Origin: Parazoarcus communis SWub3 = DSM 12120
GTDB taxonomy: Bacteria; Pseudomonadota; Gammaproteobacteria; Burkholderiales; Rhodocyclaceae
Assembly: GCF_003226565.1 (NCBI RefSeq)
Contig: NZ_QKOE01000025.1
Coordinates: 1-46,094, forward strand
Reading direction: 5' to 3'
Length of the DNA stretch: 46,094 nucleotides
Made by a program: the position numbers and the translations under genes. Below are positions 16,110 to 24,756 of the stretch, piece after piece (the first letter of the stretch is position 1; each line of letters begins with the position of its first letter). The notes under the pieces are model-generated. The model searched no databases and was not told the DNA's origin. It saw only the letters and a list, made by a program, of their open reading frames with translations.

Positions 16110-16583
16110 GGCTTTCTGTCTCCGACTGGTGCAGTTCGCCGCGCTCGACGACCGCACTTCCTATTTAACCGCTGTCACGCGCCGCCACAGCAGCGCATTG
16201 GCGGGCGATGATAAGACCAGTCTTGCACGCTTGTCACGATCTGATCGGGACGCCCAGCACGCAGGCCAGCAATCTGCACCTCACGACCGCCTGGTCGAAC
16301 GGATCCTGGCACGACGGCAAGTCGCCACATGAGGCACTCATTTCTCGTCGGCGGACAAAAGTATCAAATTATTTAAAATCATATAGTTGTATATTTTCCA
16401 TTCCATTTCATATAGTTCATTTATAAATTATTCTTCTTTCTACTATTTACCTATTGACTTCATCTGCCGATTGGAAAAAACTTGTCTCACACCGTCATCC
16501 TGCGCATCTCAGGCAGGGCTGCAGCGGACCGTCAGAGTCCGGTATTGAACCAGGGCCCCCAGCCCCAGGCAGAGGAAAGAAAC
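16110..16583. promoter_or_regulatory. Long intergenic region with AT-rich promoter island and direct repeats
   Basis: 474 bp between the divergent AraC and CoA-ligase genes. The stretch about 16355-16465 is strongly AT-rich in a GC-rich neighbourhood. It contains TCATATAGTT twice (16379-16388 and 16408-16417, 29 bp apart), the segment TTTATAAATTA, and TTGACT at 16454-16459, a possible -35 element. This is where the promoter of the aromatic-acid operon and its MarR operator are expected. The binding protein is not shown by the sequence. No gene is recognised in the region. Confidence 0.5.
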
Positions 16584-18191
16584 ATGAGCAGCAGTGCGCA
16601 CCTCGATCGCTTCGTCATCGACAACCTGCCACCGGCAGCGCAGTGGCCCGAATTTTTGTTCGAGCAGCCGGAACTGCAGTTTCCCGAACAACTCAACGCC
16701 TGCGTCGAACTGGTCGATCGCGCCATCGACGAAGGCCACGGCGACCGCACCGCGATCATCGGCAAGGACATCCACTGGTACTATCGCGAGCTTCAGCGCC
16801 AGGTCAACCTGCTGGCCCGGGTACTGGTCGAGGACATGGGCCTGGTGCCCGGCAACCGGGTGCTGCTGCGCGGCGCCAACACCCCCTGGCTGGCGGCATG
16901 CTGGCTGGCCGTGTGGAAGGCTGGCGGCGTGGCCGTTGGCACCATGCCCCTGCTGCGTGCCAAGGAGCTGAAAGAGATCATCCACCTGGCGCAGATCAGC
17001 CATGCGCTGTGCGATGCCGGCCTGGCCGAGGAGCTGGAGCTGGCCCGTGCCGACAGCCCCACGCTGCGTCAGTTGATGCGCTATGGCGAAGGTGGCGAAC
17101 TAGCCGCCGCGATGCGTGACAAGGCAGATCACTTCGACGCGGTACCCACCGCAGCCACCGACCCGGCACTGATCGGCTTTACTTCCGGCACGACCGGCAT
17201 TCCCAAGGGCACCATCCACTTCCATCGCGACGTGATGGCAATGTGCGAGGTGTTCCCCCGCCACTGTCTCAAACCCACGCAGGACGACGTCTTCATCGGC
17301 ACGCCGCCGCTGGCCTTCACCTTCGGCCTGGGGGGGCTGCTGTGCTTCCCGCTGTGGGCACGCGCCGCCACCGTGCTGCTGGAAAAGCTCGCGCCCGAAC
17401 CGCTGATGCAGGCCATCGCCACACACAAGGCAACGATCTGCTTCACCTCACCCACCGCCTACCGGCAGATGGCGGGCATGGTTGGCAAATACGATGTATC
17501 CAGCCTGAAGAAATGCGTCTCCGCCGGCGAAGCCCTGCCCACCGACACCCGCGACAAGTGGCGCGAGGCTTCCGGCATCCAGATCCATGACGGCATCGGC
17601 GGCACCGAGATGATCCACATCTACATCGCCTCCGGTCCCGAGGACTACCGCCCCGGTGCGCTGGGCAAGCTGCTGCCCGGCTACATCGGCATGATCGTCG
17701 ACGACGAGATGAATCCGCTGCCGCCGGGTGAAGTCGGCAAGCTGGCGATCAAGGGCCCCACCGGCTGCCGCTACCTGGCCGACGAACGCCAGAAGAACTA
17801 TGTGCGCGATGGCTGGAACCTGCCCGGCGACGCCTTCCACATGGATGCCGACGGCTATTTCTACTACCACGCGCGGGTCGACGACATCATCGTCACTTCG
17901 GGCTACAACGTCTCCAGTCCCGAAGTCGAGTGGGCACTGCTGGCCCATCCGGCGGTGGCCGAATGCGGCGTGATCGGTGTGCCCGACCCGGACCGCGGTC
18001 AGATCATCAAGGCCTTCATCGTGCTCAAGCCTGGCTTCACCGGTGATGAAGCACTGACCAAGACCTTGCAGGACTTCGTCAAGAACACGGTGGCCCCGTA
18101 CAAGTACCCACGGGCGATCGATTACGTCGACACCCTGCCCCGAACCGAAACCGGCAAGCTGCAACGCTTCCGGCTGAAGTCCCTCGGCTGA
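16584..18191 (+). CDS. Aryl-CoA ligase of the benzoate/2-aminobenzoate-CoA ligase family
   Basis: 535 residues, acyl-adenylate-forming superfamily. The P-loop-like motif FTSGTTGIPKG is at about 199-209, the A5 region GIGGTEMIHIYIAS at about 340, the A7/A8 segment DAFHMDADGYFYYHARVDDIIVTSGYNVSS follows, and the catalytic lysine is K525 in ETGKLQRF. The HYIDNLPP-like N-terminus and the MGLVPGNRVLLRGANTPWLAACWLAVWKAGG segment resemble 2-aminobenzoate-CoA and benzoate-CoA ligases. It would convert an aromatic acid, ATP and CoA to the CoA thioester. AGAGGAAAG precedes the ATG at 16584. It leads an operon with an ABC importer, a hydrolase and a MarR gene. No monooxygenase/reductase or ring-reducing genes are present nearby, so the substrate (2-aminobenzoate or another benzoate) remains a guess. 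Confidence 0.85.
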   Translation: MSSSAHLDRFVIDNLPPAAQWPEFLFEQPELQFPEQLNACVELVDRAIDEGHGDRTAIIGKDIHWYYRELQRQVNLLARVLVEDMGLVPGNRVLLRGANTPWLAACWLAVWKAGGVAVGTMPLLRAKELKEIIHLAQISHALCDAGLAEELELARADSPTLRQLMRYGEGGELAAAMRDKADHFDAVPTAATDPALIGFTSGTTGIPKGTIHFHRDVMAMCEVFPRHCLKPTQDDVFIGTPPLAFTFGLGGLLCFPLWARAATVLLEKLAPEPLMQAIATHKATICFTSPTAYRQMAGMVGKYDVSSLKKCVSAGEALPTDTRDKWREASGIQIHDGIGGTEMIHIYIASGPEDYRPGALGKLLPGYIGMIVDDEMNPLPPGEVGKLAIKGPTGCRYLADERQKNYVRDGWNLPGDAFHMDADGYFYYHARVDDIIVTSGYNVSSPEVEWALLAHPAVAECGVIGVPDPDRGQIIKAFIVLKPGFTGDEALTKTLQDFVKNTVAPYKYPRAIDYVDTLPRTETGKLQRFRLKSLG

Positions 18192-18297
18192 ACGATCCCA
18201 CCGCCGCACGCACCGTTGCGCCCGCTCGCGGGTCGCCGGCAGCTGCGCGCCATGAGAAGATCGCGCCTGCAACACGTCCTACCTCTGGAGATAAATA

Positions 18298-19464
18298 ATG
18301 ATCAAGAAGACTTGCGTTGCACTCGCCTGCTCCACCCTGCTGGCCGGCACCGCGCTGGCTGCGGACAGCATCAAGGTCGGCATGATGACCACGCTCTCCG
18401 GCCCCGGAGCCGGACTGGGCATCGACATCCGCGACGGCTTCAACCTCGCACTGAAGCACCTCGACGGCAAGATCGGCGGACTGAACACCGAAGTCATCAC
18501 CGCCGATGACGCGCAGAACCCGGAGACCGCCAAACAGATCACCGAGCGCTTCGTCAAGCGCGACAAGGTCGATATCGCCACCGGCGTCGTGTTCTCCAAT
18601 CTGATGCTGGCCGTCGGCCCGGCCTTCTTCGCGTCCGAGACCTTCTACATCAGCGCCAACGCCGGCCCCAGCCAGTATGCCGGCGCCGAGTGCAACCCCT
18701 TCTTCTTCAATGTTGCCTGGCAGAACGACAACCTCCACGAAGCCATGGGCAAGCATGTGCAGGACAAGGGTTACAAGAAGGTCGCCCTGATCGCCCCCAA
18801 CTACCCTGCCGGCAAGGACGCGCTGACCGGGTTCAAGCGCTTCTACCAGGGTGCCGTTGCGGAAGAGGTCTATACCAAGCTCGGCCAACTCGACTACGCC
18901 GCCGAGATTGCCCAGATCCGCGCATCCGGCGCAGACGCGCTGTACATCTTCCTGCCCGGCGGCATGGGCATCAACTTCATCAAGCAATACTCTCAGTCGG
19001 GCATGCTCAAGCGCACGCCCCTGTTCGCACCGGGCTTCTCGGGTGACGAGGATGTGGTCAAGGCCGTCGGTCCGGCAATGGAAGGCACCTTCAACACCAG
19101 CCACTGGTACCGCGAGATGGACAACCCGGTGAATCAGCGTTTTGTCGCCGACTTCCAGAAGGATTTCGGCCGTCTGCCGACGCTGTATGCCTCGCAGGGC
19201 TACGATGCAGCCATGTTGATGGATGCCGCAGTCAAGGCCGTAGGCGGCAAGATCGAGGACAAGGCCGCCTTCGGCAAGGCGCTGGCCACGGTCAAGGCGC
19301 CCTCCACCCGCGGCGAGTACCGCTTCGGCAACAATCACTATCCGATCCAGGCCTATTACCTGCGCGAAGTGGTGAAGAACGCCGATGGCAGCGTCAGCAA
19401 CAAGTTCGTCGGCAAGGTCATGGACGAACACGTCGACGCCTACGCCAAGGACTGCAAGATGTAA
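18298..19464 (+). CDS. ABC transporter periplasmic substrate-binding protein (LivK-like, aromatic acid type)
   Basis: 388 residues with a signal peptide (MIKKTCVALACSTLLAGTALA). The mature protein begins ADSIKVGMMTTLSGPGAGLG and shows the type I periplasmic binding fold (Peripla_BP_6), with GFNLALKHLDGKIGG, ITADDAQNPETAKQITERF and ALIAPNYPAGKDALTGF. It binds the transported compound and delivers it to the LivH/LivM permease. Position directly after the CoA ligase suggests an aromatic acid rather than a branched-chain amino acid. CTGGAGATAAATA precedes the ATG. The gap to the CoA ligase is 106 bp, and a hairpin follows the gene. Confidence 0.92.
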   Translation: MIKKTCVALACSTLLAGTALAADSIKVGMMTTLSGPGAGLGIDIRDGFNLALKHLDGKIGGLNTEVITADDAQNPETAKQITERFVKRDKVDIATGVVFSNLMLAVGPAFFASETFYISANAGPSQYAGAECNPFFFNVAWQNDNLHEAMGKHVQDKGYKKVALIAPNYPAGKDALTGFKRFYQGAVAEEVYTKLGQLDYAAEIAQIRASGADALYIFLPGGMGINFIKQYSQSGMLKRTPLFAPGFSGDEDVVKAVGPAMEGTFNTSHWYREMDNPVNQRFVADFQKDFGRLPTLYASQGYDAAMLMDAAVKAVGGKIEDKAAFGKALATVKAPSTRGEYRFGNNHYPIQAYYLREVVKNADGSVSNKFVGKVMDEHVDAYAKDCKM

Positions 19465-19473
19465 TCGTCGGTG

Positions 19474-19489
19474 GAGGGCCCCGGCCCTC
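19474..19489 (+). terminator. Intercistronic hairpin between binding-protein and permease genes
   Basis: GAGGGCC-cc-GGCCCTC, 7-bp arms, starts 10 bases after the binding-protein stop. Such hairpins often protect binding-protein mRNA from 3' exonucleases or partly terminate, so that more binding protein than permease is made. There is no T tract. Confidence 0.45.
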
Positions 19490-19577
19490 TGCTGAACGAT
19501 CTACGTGCCCGGCCTGCCGGACTGCCTGAAAAGGCGTCTGGCGGGACTTCTGTCGCCCTCACTCAGGCAGATCCGAC

Positions 19578-20498
19578 ATGCTCTATCTGATTCTCGAGCA
19601 GGCCCTCAATGGCCTGCAGTACGGCTTGATGCTCTTCCTGCTGGCCGCCGGCCTGACGCTGGTATTCGGCATCATGGATCTCATCAACCTTGCCCATGGC
19701 TCGCTGTACATGATCGGCGCCTTCCTGGCGGCCGCTTTCTACCAGTGGCTGGGCAGCTTCTTCCCCGCGCTGTTCCTCGCCATCATCGCCACGGCACTGA
19801 TTGGCGTGATCCTCGAACGCCTGCTCTACCGCAGGCTGCAGGGCATGAGCCACCTGTCCCAGGTGCTCGCCACCTTCGCACTGATCCTGATCGCGAACGA
19901 GACGATCAAGATCATCTTTGGCGCTCAGCCGCTGATGATCGGCATGCCGGCAAGCCTGTCCGGCCCGGTCGAACTGGTCACCGACGAACTGTACTACCCG
20001 GCTTACCGCCTGTTGATCATTGCCGTCGGCCTGGTGGTGGCAGTCGGCCTGTATGTGCTGGTCAACCGCACCCGCATCGGCATGTGGATGCGCGCCGGCG
20101 CCTCCAACCCGCAGATGGCCGCGGTCATGGGGGTACGCATCAAGCCGCTGTTTACCTTCGTGTTCGCACTGGGTGCAGCCTTGTGTGCGCTGGCGGGTGC
20201 CTTGCTGGGCCCCTTGCTGGCGGTATCGGTGGGCATGGGTGAATCGATCCTGATCCCGGCCTTCGAGGTGATCGTGATCGGCGGCATCGGCTCGATGCGC
20301 GGTGCGCTGGTGGGCTCGCTGCTGGTGGGCATGATCGACACCGTCGGCCGCCTGCTGCTGACCTTCGGCCTGAAGCTGGTGGTCGACGGCAGCACCGCCG
20401 CAACCTTGGGGCCGACGCTGGCCTCGATGATGGTCAGCCTGCTGATGGTGGCGGTGCTGTTCTTCCGGCCCCAGGGCCTGTTCCCGGCAAGGGGGTAA
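19578..20498 (+). CDS. ABC transporter permease, LivH family
   Basis: 306 residues with about eight membrane segments. The N-terminus MLYLILEQALNGLQYGLMLFLLAAGLTLVFGIMDLINLAHGS is the LivH hallmark, and the later GGIGSMRGALVGSLLVGMIDTVGR loop is the cytoplasmic EAA-like coupling region. It forms the inner-membrane channel together with the LivM-type protein encoded next (5-bp gap). Part of the import system of the CoA-ligase operon. Substrate inferred from context only. Confidence 0.92.
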   Translation: MLYLILEQALNGLQYGLMLFLLAAGLTLVFGIMDLINLAHGSLYMIGAFLAAAFYQWLGSFFPALFLAIIATALIGVILERLLYRRLQGMSHLSQVLATFALILIANETIKIIFGAQPLMIGMPASLSGPVELVTDELYYPAYRLLIIAVGLVVAVGLYVLVNRTRIGMWMRAGASNPQMAAVMGVRIKPLFTFVFALGAALCALAGALLGPLLAVSVGMGESILIPAFEVIVIGGIGSMRGALVGSLLVGMIDTVGRLLLTFGLKLVVDGSTAATLGPTLASMMVSLLMVAVLFFRPQGLFPARG

Positions 20499-20503
20499 TC
20501 GAC

Positions 20504-21553
20504 ATGATCTCCAGATTCGGACCTAGCCGCAGCACCGAAACCCCTTTGCTGATCGGCCTGCCCGGTCCATGGACCGCGATCGCGGTAGCCGTCATCCTGG
20601 CCATCTACCCGCTGGTGATGAACTCGATGGGCGAGGACTTCTACATCAGCATGGGCAGCCGGGTGCTGATCCTGGCGCTGGCGGCCAGCGCACTCAACCT
20701 GGCGCTGGGCTACGGCGGCATGATCAGCCTGGGCCATGCGGCCTTCCTTGGTATCGGCGGCTATGCGGTGGCGATCCTGGCCAAGTCCGGCATCGACGCA
20801 GCGTGGATTGCGGTGCCGGTGGCAGTCGGGTGTGCGGCAGCCGCAGCCTGCCTGATCGGCGCGATCAGTCTGAGGACGCGTGGGGTGTACTTCATCATGA
20901 TCACGCTCGCCTTTGCCCAGCTGTTCTACTACCTCGCCATCTCATTGCCGCAGTTCGGTGGCGACGATGGCCTGCCGATGACGGCACGTTCGGTGATTCC
21001 CGGTCTGCCGCTCGATGGCGACCTGGGCTTTTACTACTTCGTGTATTTCACTGCCGGCCTTGCCTTCGTGCTGCTGTACCGCCTGGTGTCCTCGCGCTTC
21101 GGTCGCGCACTGGTAGCCATCCGCGAGAACGAGCGGCGCATGGCAGCGATCGGCTATCCGGTGTACCGGCTCAAGCTGATGGCCTTCACCTTGTCTGGCG
21201 GTCTGGCCGGGCTGGCGGGTGCGCTGCTTGCCAATCTCAGCCTGGGCGTCACGCCACACACCCTGACCTGGCACCAGTCCGGCATCCTGATGGTAATGGT
21301 GATCATCGGCGGTTCGGGCTATTTCTGGGGTGGCATCACCGGCGCGGCAATCTTCCTGCTGCTGGAGGAAACCATCTCTGCCCACACCGAACACTGGAAT
21401 CTGGTATTGGGTGCCCTGCTGCTGTTCATCGTGCTGGTCGCGCCCGATGGCGTCATGAGCCTGCGCGAGCGGGTGCGTGCGCTGCTCGGACGCAAGCCCG
21501 CTGGAGGAGCCGAGGCCCAGTCTTCAATCGCTGCCGGGGAGAAAGCGCAATGA
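20504..21553 (+). CDS. ABC transporter permease, LivM family
   Basis: 349 residues. Typical LivM features are LILALAASALNLALGYGGMISLGHAAFLGIGGYAVAIL, the RTRGVYFIMITLAFAQLFYYLA segment, GRALVAIRENERRMAAIGYPVYRLKLMAFTLSGGLAGLAGALLA, and a C-terminal cytoplasmic tail. Around ten membrane helices are expected. The stop overlaps the ATG of the following ATPase gene (ATGA at 21550-21553), so translation is coupled. Partner of the LivH-type permease upstream. Confidence 0.92.
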   Translation: MISRFGPSRSTETPLLIGLPGPWTAIAVAVILAIYPLVMNSMGEDFYISMGSRVLILALAASALNLALGYGGMISLGHAAFLGIGGYAVAILAKSGIDAAWIAVPVAVGCAAAAACLIGAISLRTRGVYFIMITLAFAQLFYYLAISLPQFGGDDGLPMTARSVIPGLPLDGDLGFYYFVYFTAGLAFVLLYRLVSSRFGRALVAIRENERRMAAIGYPVYRLKLMAFTLSGGLAGLAGALLANLSLGVTPHTLTWHQSGILMVMVIIGGSGYFWGGITGAAIFLLLEETISAHTEHWNLVLGALLLFIVLVAPDGVMSLRERVRALLGRKPAGGAEAQSSIAAGEKAQ

Positions 21554-22320
21554 GCCAACCCATCCTGCAGGTCGACCAACTGGTCAAACGCTTCGGTGGC
21601 CTGGTGGCCACCGACCACTGCAACCTGGAGATCCGCGCCGGCGAAGTCCATGCGCTGATCGGCCCCAACGGGGCGGGCAAGACCACACTGCTGGCGCAAC
21701 TCTCCGGCGAGCTGGCCTCGGACAGCGGCCGCATCCTGTTCGAAGGCCGCGACATCACTCGTCTGCCCATCCACAAGCGGGTGGCTGAGGGCATCGTCCG
21801 CTCGTTCCAGATCACCACCCTGTTGCCGCGCCTGACCGTACGCGAGAATCTGGCGCTCGCGGTACAGGCGCGTACCGGACACTCCTTCGACTTCCTCGGC
21901 ACGGTCGCGGACGAATCCGACCTCGACGAAGGCGCCGAAGAGGCCGCGCGCCGTGTCGGGCTGCTCGACCTGATGGAGCACATCGTCGGCACGCTGTCTC
22001 ACGGCCGCCAGCGCGCACTCGAGCTGGGCATGGCACTGGCCTGCAAGCCGCGCCTGCTGCTGCTCGACGAACCCATGGCCGGCACCGATCCGGAAGAATC
22101 AAAGAAGATGGGCGACCTGATCAACAGCCTGCGCGAGGAGCACACCCTGATCCTGGTCGAGCACGACATGGATGCGGTGTTCCGCCTCGCTGACCGGGTT
22201 TCGGTGCTGGTTGCCGGCCACGTCATTGCCAGCGGCCAGCCGGACGAGATCCGCAATGACCCGCAGGTGATCGCCGCCTATCTTGGCGAGGACGAGACCG
22301 CCACGGAGAACATGCAATGA
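21550..22320 (+). CDS. ABC transporter ATP-binding protein, LivG family
   Basis: 256 residues. Walker A GPNGAGKTT (about 39-47), Q-loop region RSFQITTLLPRLTVRENL, signature LSHGRQRALELGMALA, Walker B LLLLDEPMAG and the switch region LILVEHDMDAVFRLADRV are all intact. The C-terminal DPQVIAAYLGEDE is the LivG-type tail. The signature has H-G-R-Q instead of the more common Y-G-Q-Q, a change also seen in active members. Its end overlaps the LivF start by four bases. Confidence 0.93.
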   Translation: MSQPILQVDQLVKRFGGLVATDHCNLEIRAGEVHALIGPNGAGKTTLLAQLSGELASDSGRILFEGRDITRLPIHKRVAEGIVRSFQITTLLPRLTVRENLALAVQARTGHSFDFLGTVADESDLDEGAEEAARRVGLLDLMEHIVGTLSHGRQRALELGMALACKPRLLLLDEPMAGTDPEESKKMGDLINSLREEHTLILVEHDMDAVFRLADRVSVLVAGHVIASGQPDEIRNDPQVIAAYLGEDETATENMQ

Positions 22321-23027
22321 GTGCCCTGCTTTCGATCGAAAATCTGGAAACCGGCTATGGCCCCAGCCAGGTGCTGTTCGGCATGAACATGGAAATCCGC
22401 GAGGGTGAAGCGGCAACCCTGCTCGGGCGCAATGGCATGGGCAAGACCACCACGCTGCGTGCAGTGTTCGGCCAACTGCCCGCGTGGTCCGGTGAGATCC
22501 GCTTTCTTGGCGAACGCATCGATGGCCGCCCGACCGAGCAGATTGCGCAGATGGGACTGGCGCTGGTACCGGAAGGCCGACAGATCTTCCCCAACCTGTC
22601 GGTCAAGGAGAACCTGCTGGCCTTCGCCGCCAACCGCAGCGGTAATCGTGACCCGTGGACGCTGGACAAGATCTATCACCTGTTCCCCCGCCTGGAAGAG
22701 CGCGCGCAGAACATGGGCAACCAGCTCTCCGGTGGCGAACAGCAGATGCTGGCAATCGGCCGCGCGTTGATGACCAATCCACACCTGCTGATCCTGGACG
22801 AAGCCACCGAGGGCATCTCGCCCTTGATCCGTAAGGAGATCTGGCGCGTACTCGGTCAGCTCAAGCAAGCCGGGCAGGCCATCCTGGTGATCGACAAGTA
22901 CCTGGCCGAGCTGATGCGGGTGGCGGACCGCCACGCCTTCATCGAAAAAGGGCGCAGCCCGTGGAGTGGCGACAACGCTGCGCTGGCAGCCGAACCCGAA
23001 CTATGGGAGCGCTATCTTGGTGTCTGA
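22317..23027 (+). CDS. ABC transporter ATP-binding protein, LivF family
   Basis: 236 residues. Walker A GRNGMGKTT, the segment VPEGRQIFPNLSVKENLL, signature QLSGGEQQMLAIGRAL, Walker B LLILDEATEGISP and the late strand ILVIDKYLAELMRVADR identify LivF. The residue usually written as H/E in the LVEQ/VVEH switch is K (IDKY); this may lower or alter the switch function but occurs in relatives. It completes the five-component importer with the upstream genes. The hydrolase gene begins inside its last codons at 23020. Confidence 0.92.
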   Translation: MSALLSIENLETGYGPSQVLFGMNMEIREGEAATLLGRNGMGKTTTLRAVFGQLPAWSGEIRFLGERIDGRPTEQIAQMGLALVPEGRQIFPNLSVKENLLAFAANRSGNRDPWTLDKIYHLFPRLEERAQNMGNQLSGGEQQMLAIGRALMTNPHLLILDEATEGISPLIRKEIWRVLGQLKQAGQAILVIDKYLAELMRVADRHAFIEKGRSPWSGDNAALAAEPELWERYLGV

Positions 23028-23934
23028 CCCCTTTGATCTTGACCCCTTCGATCTGCCGCCCGCGCTTCAGCCCGCGACCGGCACCGACTTCGCCCACGAG
23101 TACGATGTAAGGCAGTGGGCACCGGACTCGCCCGGCCACCAGGCGGGCTGGACCCGCCGCGCCGCCGAGGCGCGCGACACCCTGCCAGGACTGCGCGACC
23201 TGCGCTATGGACCCACAGAAGCAGAAACGCTGGACCTGTTCCTGCCAGCCCCCGACACACGACCTGCTCCGCTACTGGTGTTTCTGCACGGGGGCTTCTG
23301 GCGCAAGCTGCACAAGGACGATTTCTCGTGGATTGCACCGCCCTGGGTGGCCGAAGGCGTTGCCGTCGCGATCGTCAATTACGGGCTGGCGCCCTCAACC
23401 CCGCTGGAAGAGATTGTCGCCCAGACCCGTCGCAGCCTGGTCTGGCTGCACCGGCAAGCCGGTCACTACGGTATCGACGCCGGGCGGCTGGTGGTTTCCG
23501 GCCACTCGGCCGGTGGTCACCTTAGCTGCATGGCGCTGGCAACCCACTGGCCGGCGCAGGCGGCCGACCTGCCGGCCCGCATGATCGCGGCGGGTGTGGC
23601 GCTGAGCCCTGTGGTGGACCTGGCCCCGCTCGCAGCCGTGCCGATGCTGCACGACGATGTCGATTTCACCGCAGAGCGCATTGCCCAACTCAGCCCCATC
23701 CGGCTGACACCCGCCACCGCGGCCCCGTTGATCGGGGCCGTCGGCGGTGCCGAGAGCCCCGAGTTCCGCCGCCATCTCGCACTGCTGGCGCACTGCTGGT
23801 CTGCGGTATGGCAAGGCACGGTACCGATGCCCGGGCATGATCACCTGACCCTGTGCGACGCCTTTGCCGACCCGCATTCGGCGCTGTTCAAACGGAGTCT
23901 CGAACTGATTCGCGCTTTGCCAGCATCTGTTTGA
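23020..23934 (+). CDS. Alpha/beta hydrolase, kynurenine-formamidase-like
   Basis: 304 residues starting at GTG 23020, which overlaps the LivF stop and is preceded by GGGAG. The oxyanion-hole motif HGGFW (about 88-92), the nucleophile motif SGHSAGGH (GxSxG) and a C-terminal catalytic histidine in PGHDHLTL are present. These features place it in the esterase/lipase group containing arylformamidases (HGGYW plus GHSAGGHL). A kynurenine formamidase would hydrolyse an N-formyl aromatic amine, giving a link to 2-aminobenzoate, the possible substrate of the CoA ligase in the same operon. It could equally be an esterase or a CoA-thioesterase for proofreading. Function uncertain; family clear. Confidence 0.8.
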   Translation: MSDPFDLDPFDLPPALQPATGTDFAHEYDVRQWAPDSPGHQAGWTRRAAEARDTLPGLRDLRYGPTEAETLDLFLPAPDTRPAPLLVFLHGGFWRKLHKDDFSWIAPPWVAEGVAVAIVNYGLAPSTPLEEIVAQTRRSLVWLHRQAGHYGIDAGRLVVSGHSAGGHLSCMALATHWPAQAADLPARMIAAGVALSPVVDLAPLAAVPMLHDDVDFTAERIAQLSPIRLTPATAAPLIGAVGGAESPEFRRHLALLAHCWSAVWQGTVPMPGHDHLTLCDAFADPHSALFKRSLELIRALPASV

Positions 23935-23986
23935 CACGCTTATCCGGCGCCAAGCCATCGGCATCAATTTAGAAATGAATGTTTTA

Positions 23987-23998
23987 CTCGATTTCGAG
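23987..23998. promoter_or_regulatory. Inverted repeat upstream of marR
   Basis: CTCGA-TT-TCGAG, with a wider TACTC...GAGTA around it, lies about 70 bp before the MarR start in a short AT-richer gap (23935-24064). It is a candidate operator for autoregulation, as MarR-type dimers bind palindromes. The evidence is only symmetry and position. Confidence 0.3.
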
Positions 23999-24064
23999 GA
24001 GTAGAATAGCGAAAAATCCAGCGGGATCAGCCCGCTGCACTATTCAGATATTGCAGGTGAAGCC

Positions 24065-24589
24065 ATGACATTAGCTCAATACGAAGCCCTTTCGGCCCAG
24101 GATCCGGAAATCGTCGATCACGAAACCCGTGCCACCGACGACGACCACGAAGCGCTGCGTGTCTGGCTGCGGCTACTGACCTGCACCAATATCGTCGAAT
24201 CACGCCTGCGCAATCAACTGCGCACCGGTTTCGACTCCACCCTTCCGCGTTTCGACCTGATGGCCCAGCTTGATCGCAACCCGGACGGTCTGAAGATGCG
24301 CGAGCTGTCGCGCCGCCTGATGGTCACGGGTGGCAATGTCACCGGCCTGACCGACAAACTGGTGGAGGAAGGCCTGGTCGAACGCCGCGACGATCCGCGC
24401 GATCGCCGCGCCTATTCAGTCCATCTGACGCCGGCAGGCAAGCGCGCTTTCCGCGACATGGCCCAGTCGCACGAAAGCTGGGTCATCGAACTGTTCAGCG
24501 GCCTCGACCACGGCGAAAAGATGCAGTTGCTTGAATTACTGAACCGTCTCAAGCGCCACCTGACCCAACTCGAGTCTGGCAACGCCTGA
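24065..24589 (+). CDS. MarR-family transcriptional regulator of the aromatic-CoA operon
   Basis: 174 residues. The winged-helix domain is clear: LPRFDLMAQLDRNPDGLKMRELSRRLMVTGGNVTGLTDKLVEEGLVERRDDPRDRRAYSVHLTPAGKR, including the DxRxxxVxLT wing motif. The N-terminal ~35 residues are an extension. MarR proteins beside aryl-CoA ligases (for example BadR, CouR) typically respond to the free acid or to the CoA thioester. Here it is the last gene of the cluster and probably represses the promoter at 16.4 kb. Its stop codon TGA is part of the target duplication of the MITE that follows, so the protein end is unchanged by the insertion. Confidence 0.9.
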   Translation: MTLAQYEALSAQDPEIVDHETRATDDDHEALRVWLRLLTCTNIVESRLRNQLRTGFDSTLPRFDLMAQLDRNPDGLKMRELSRRLMVTGGNVTGLTDKLVEEGLVERRDDPRDRRAYSVHLTPAGKRAFRDMAQSHESWVIELFSGLDHGEKMQLLELLNRLKRHLTQLESGNA

Positions 24590-24590
24590 G

Positions 24591-24731
24591 AACTTGTGAA
24601 GAAATCGTAACGAGCGGGTCGAGTGCAAGGCGCGAGCGATGCGAACGACGAGACATATCAAATGGATAGGCAAGGAGTGAGCGAGTGAGCAACACCGCAA
24701 TCGAGCCGCGCAGTAGATTTATTCACAAGTT
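24591..24731. mobile_element. MITE-like element, 141 bp, with terminal inverted repeats and 5-bp target duplication
   Basis: The ends read AACTTGTGAAgAAAT and, as inverted complement, ATTTaTTCACAAGTT: 15-bp terminal inverted repeats with one mismatch. CTGAG occurs directly on both sides (24586-24590 and 24732-24736), which fits a 5-bp target-site duplication. The interior (TCGAGTGCAAGGCGCGAGCG...) encodes nothing. The element sits exactly at the marR stop codon. No transposase with these ends is in the window, so it would be mobilised in trans. Confidence 0.75.
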
Positions 24732-24756
24732 CTGAGACTTCACCTTCCGCCGGGCA

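Noticed and set aside
16379-16417. Direct repeats considered as the start of a CRISPR array
   Set aside because: Only two short copies with no regular spacer series and no cas genes nearby.
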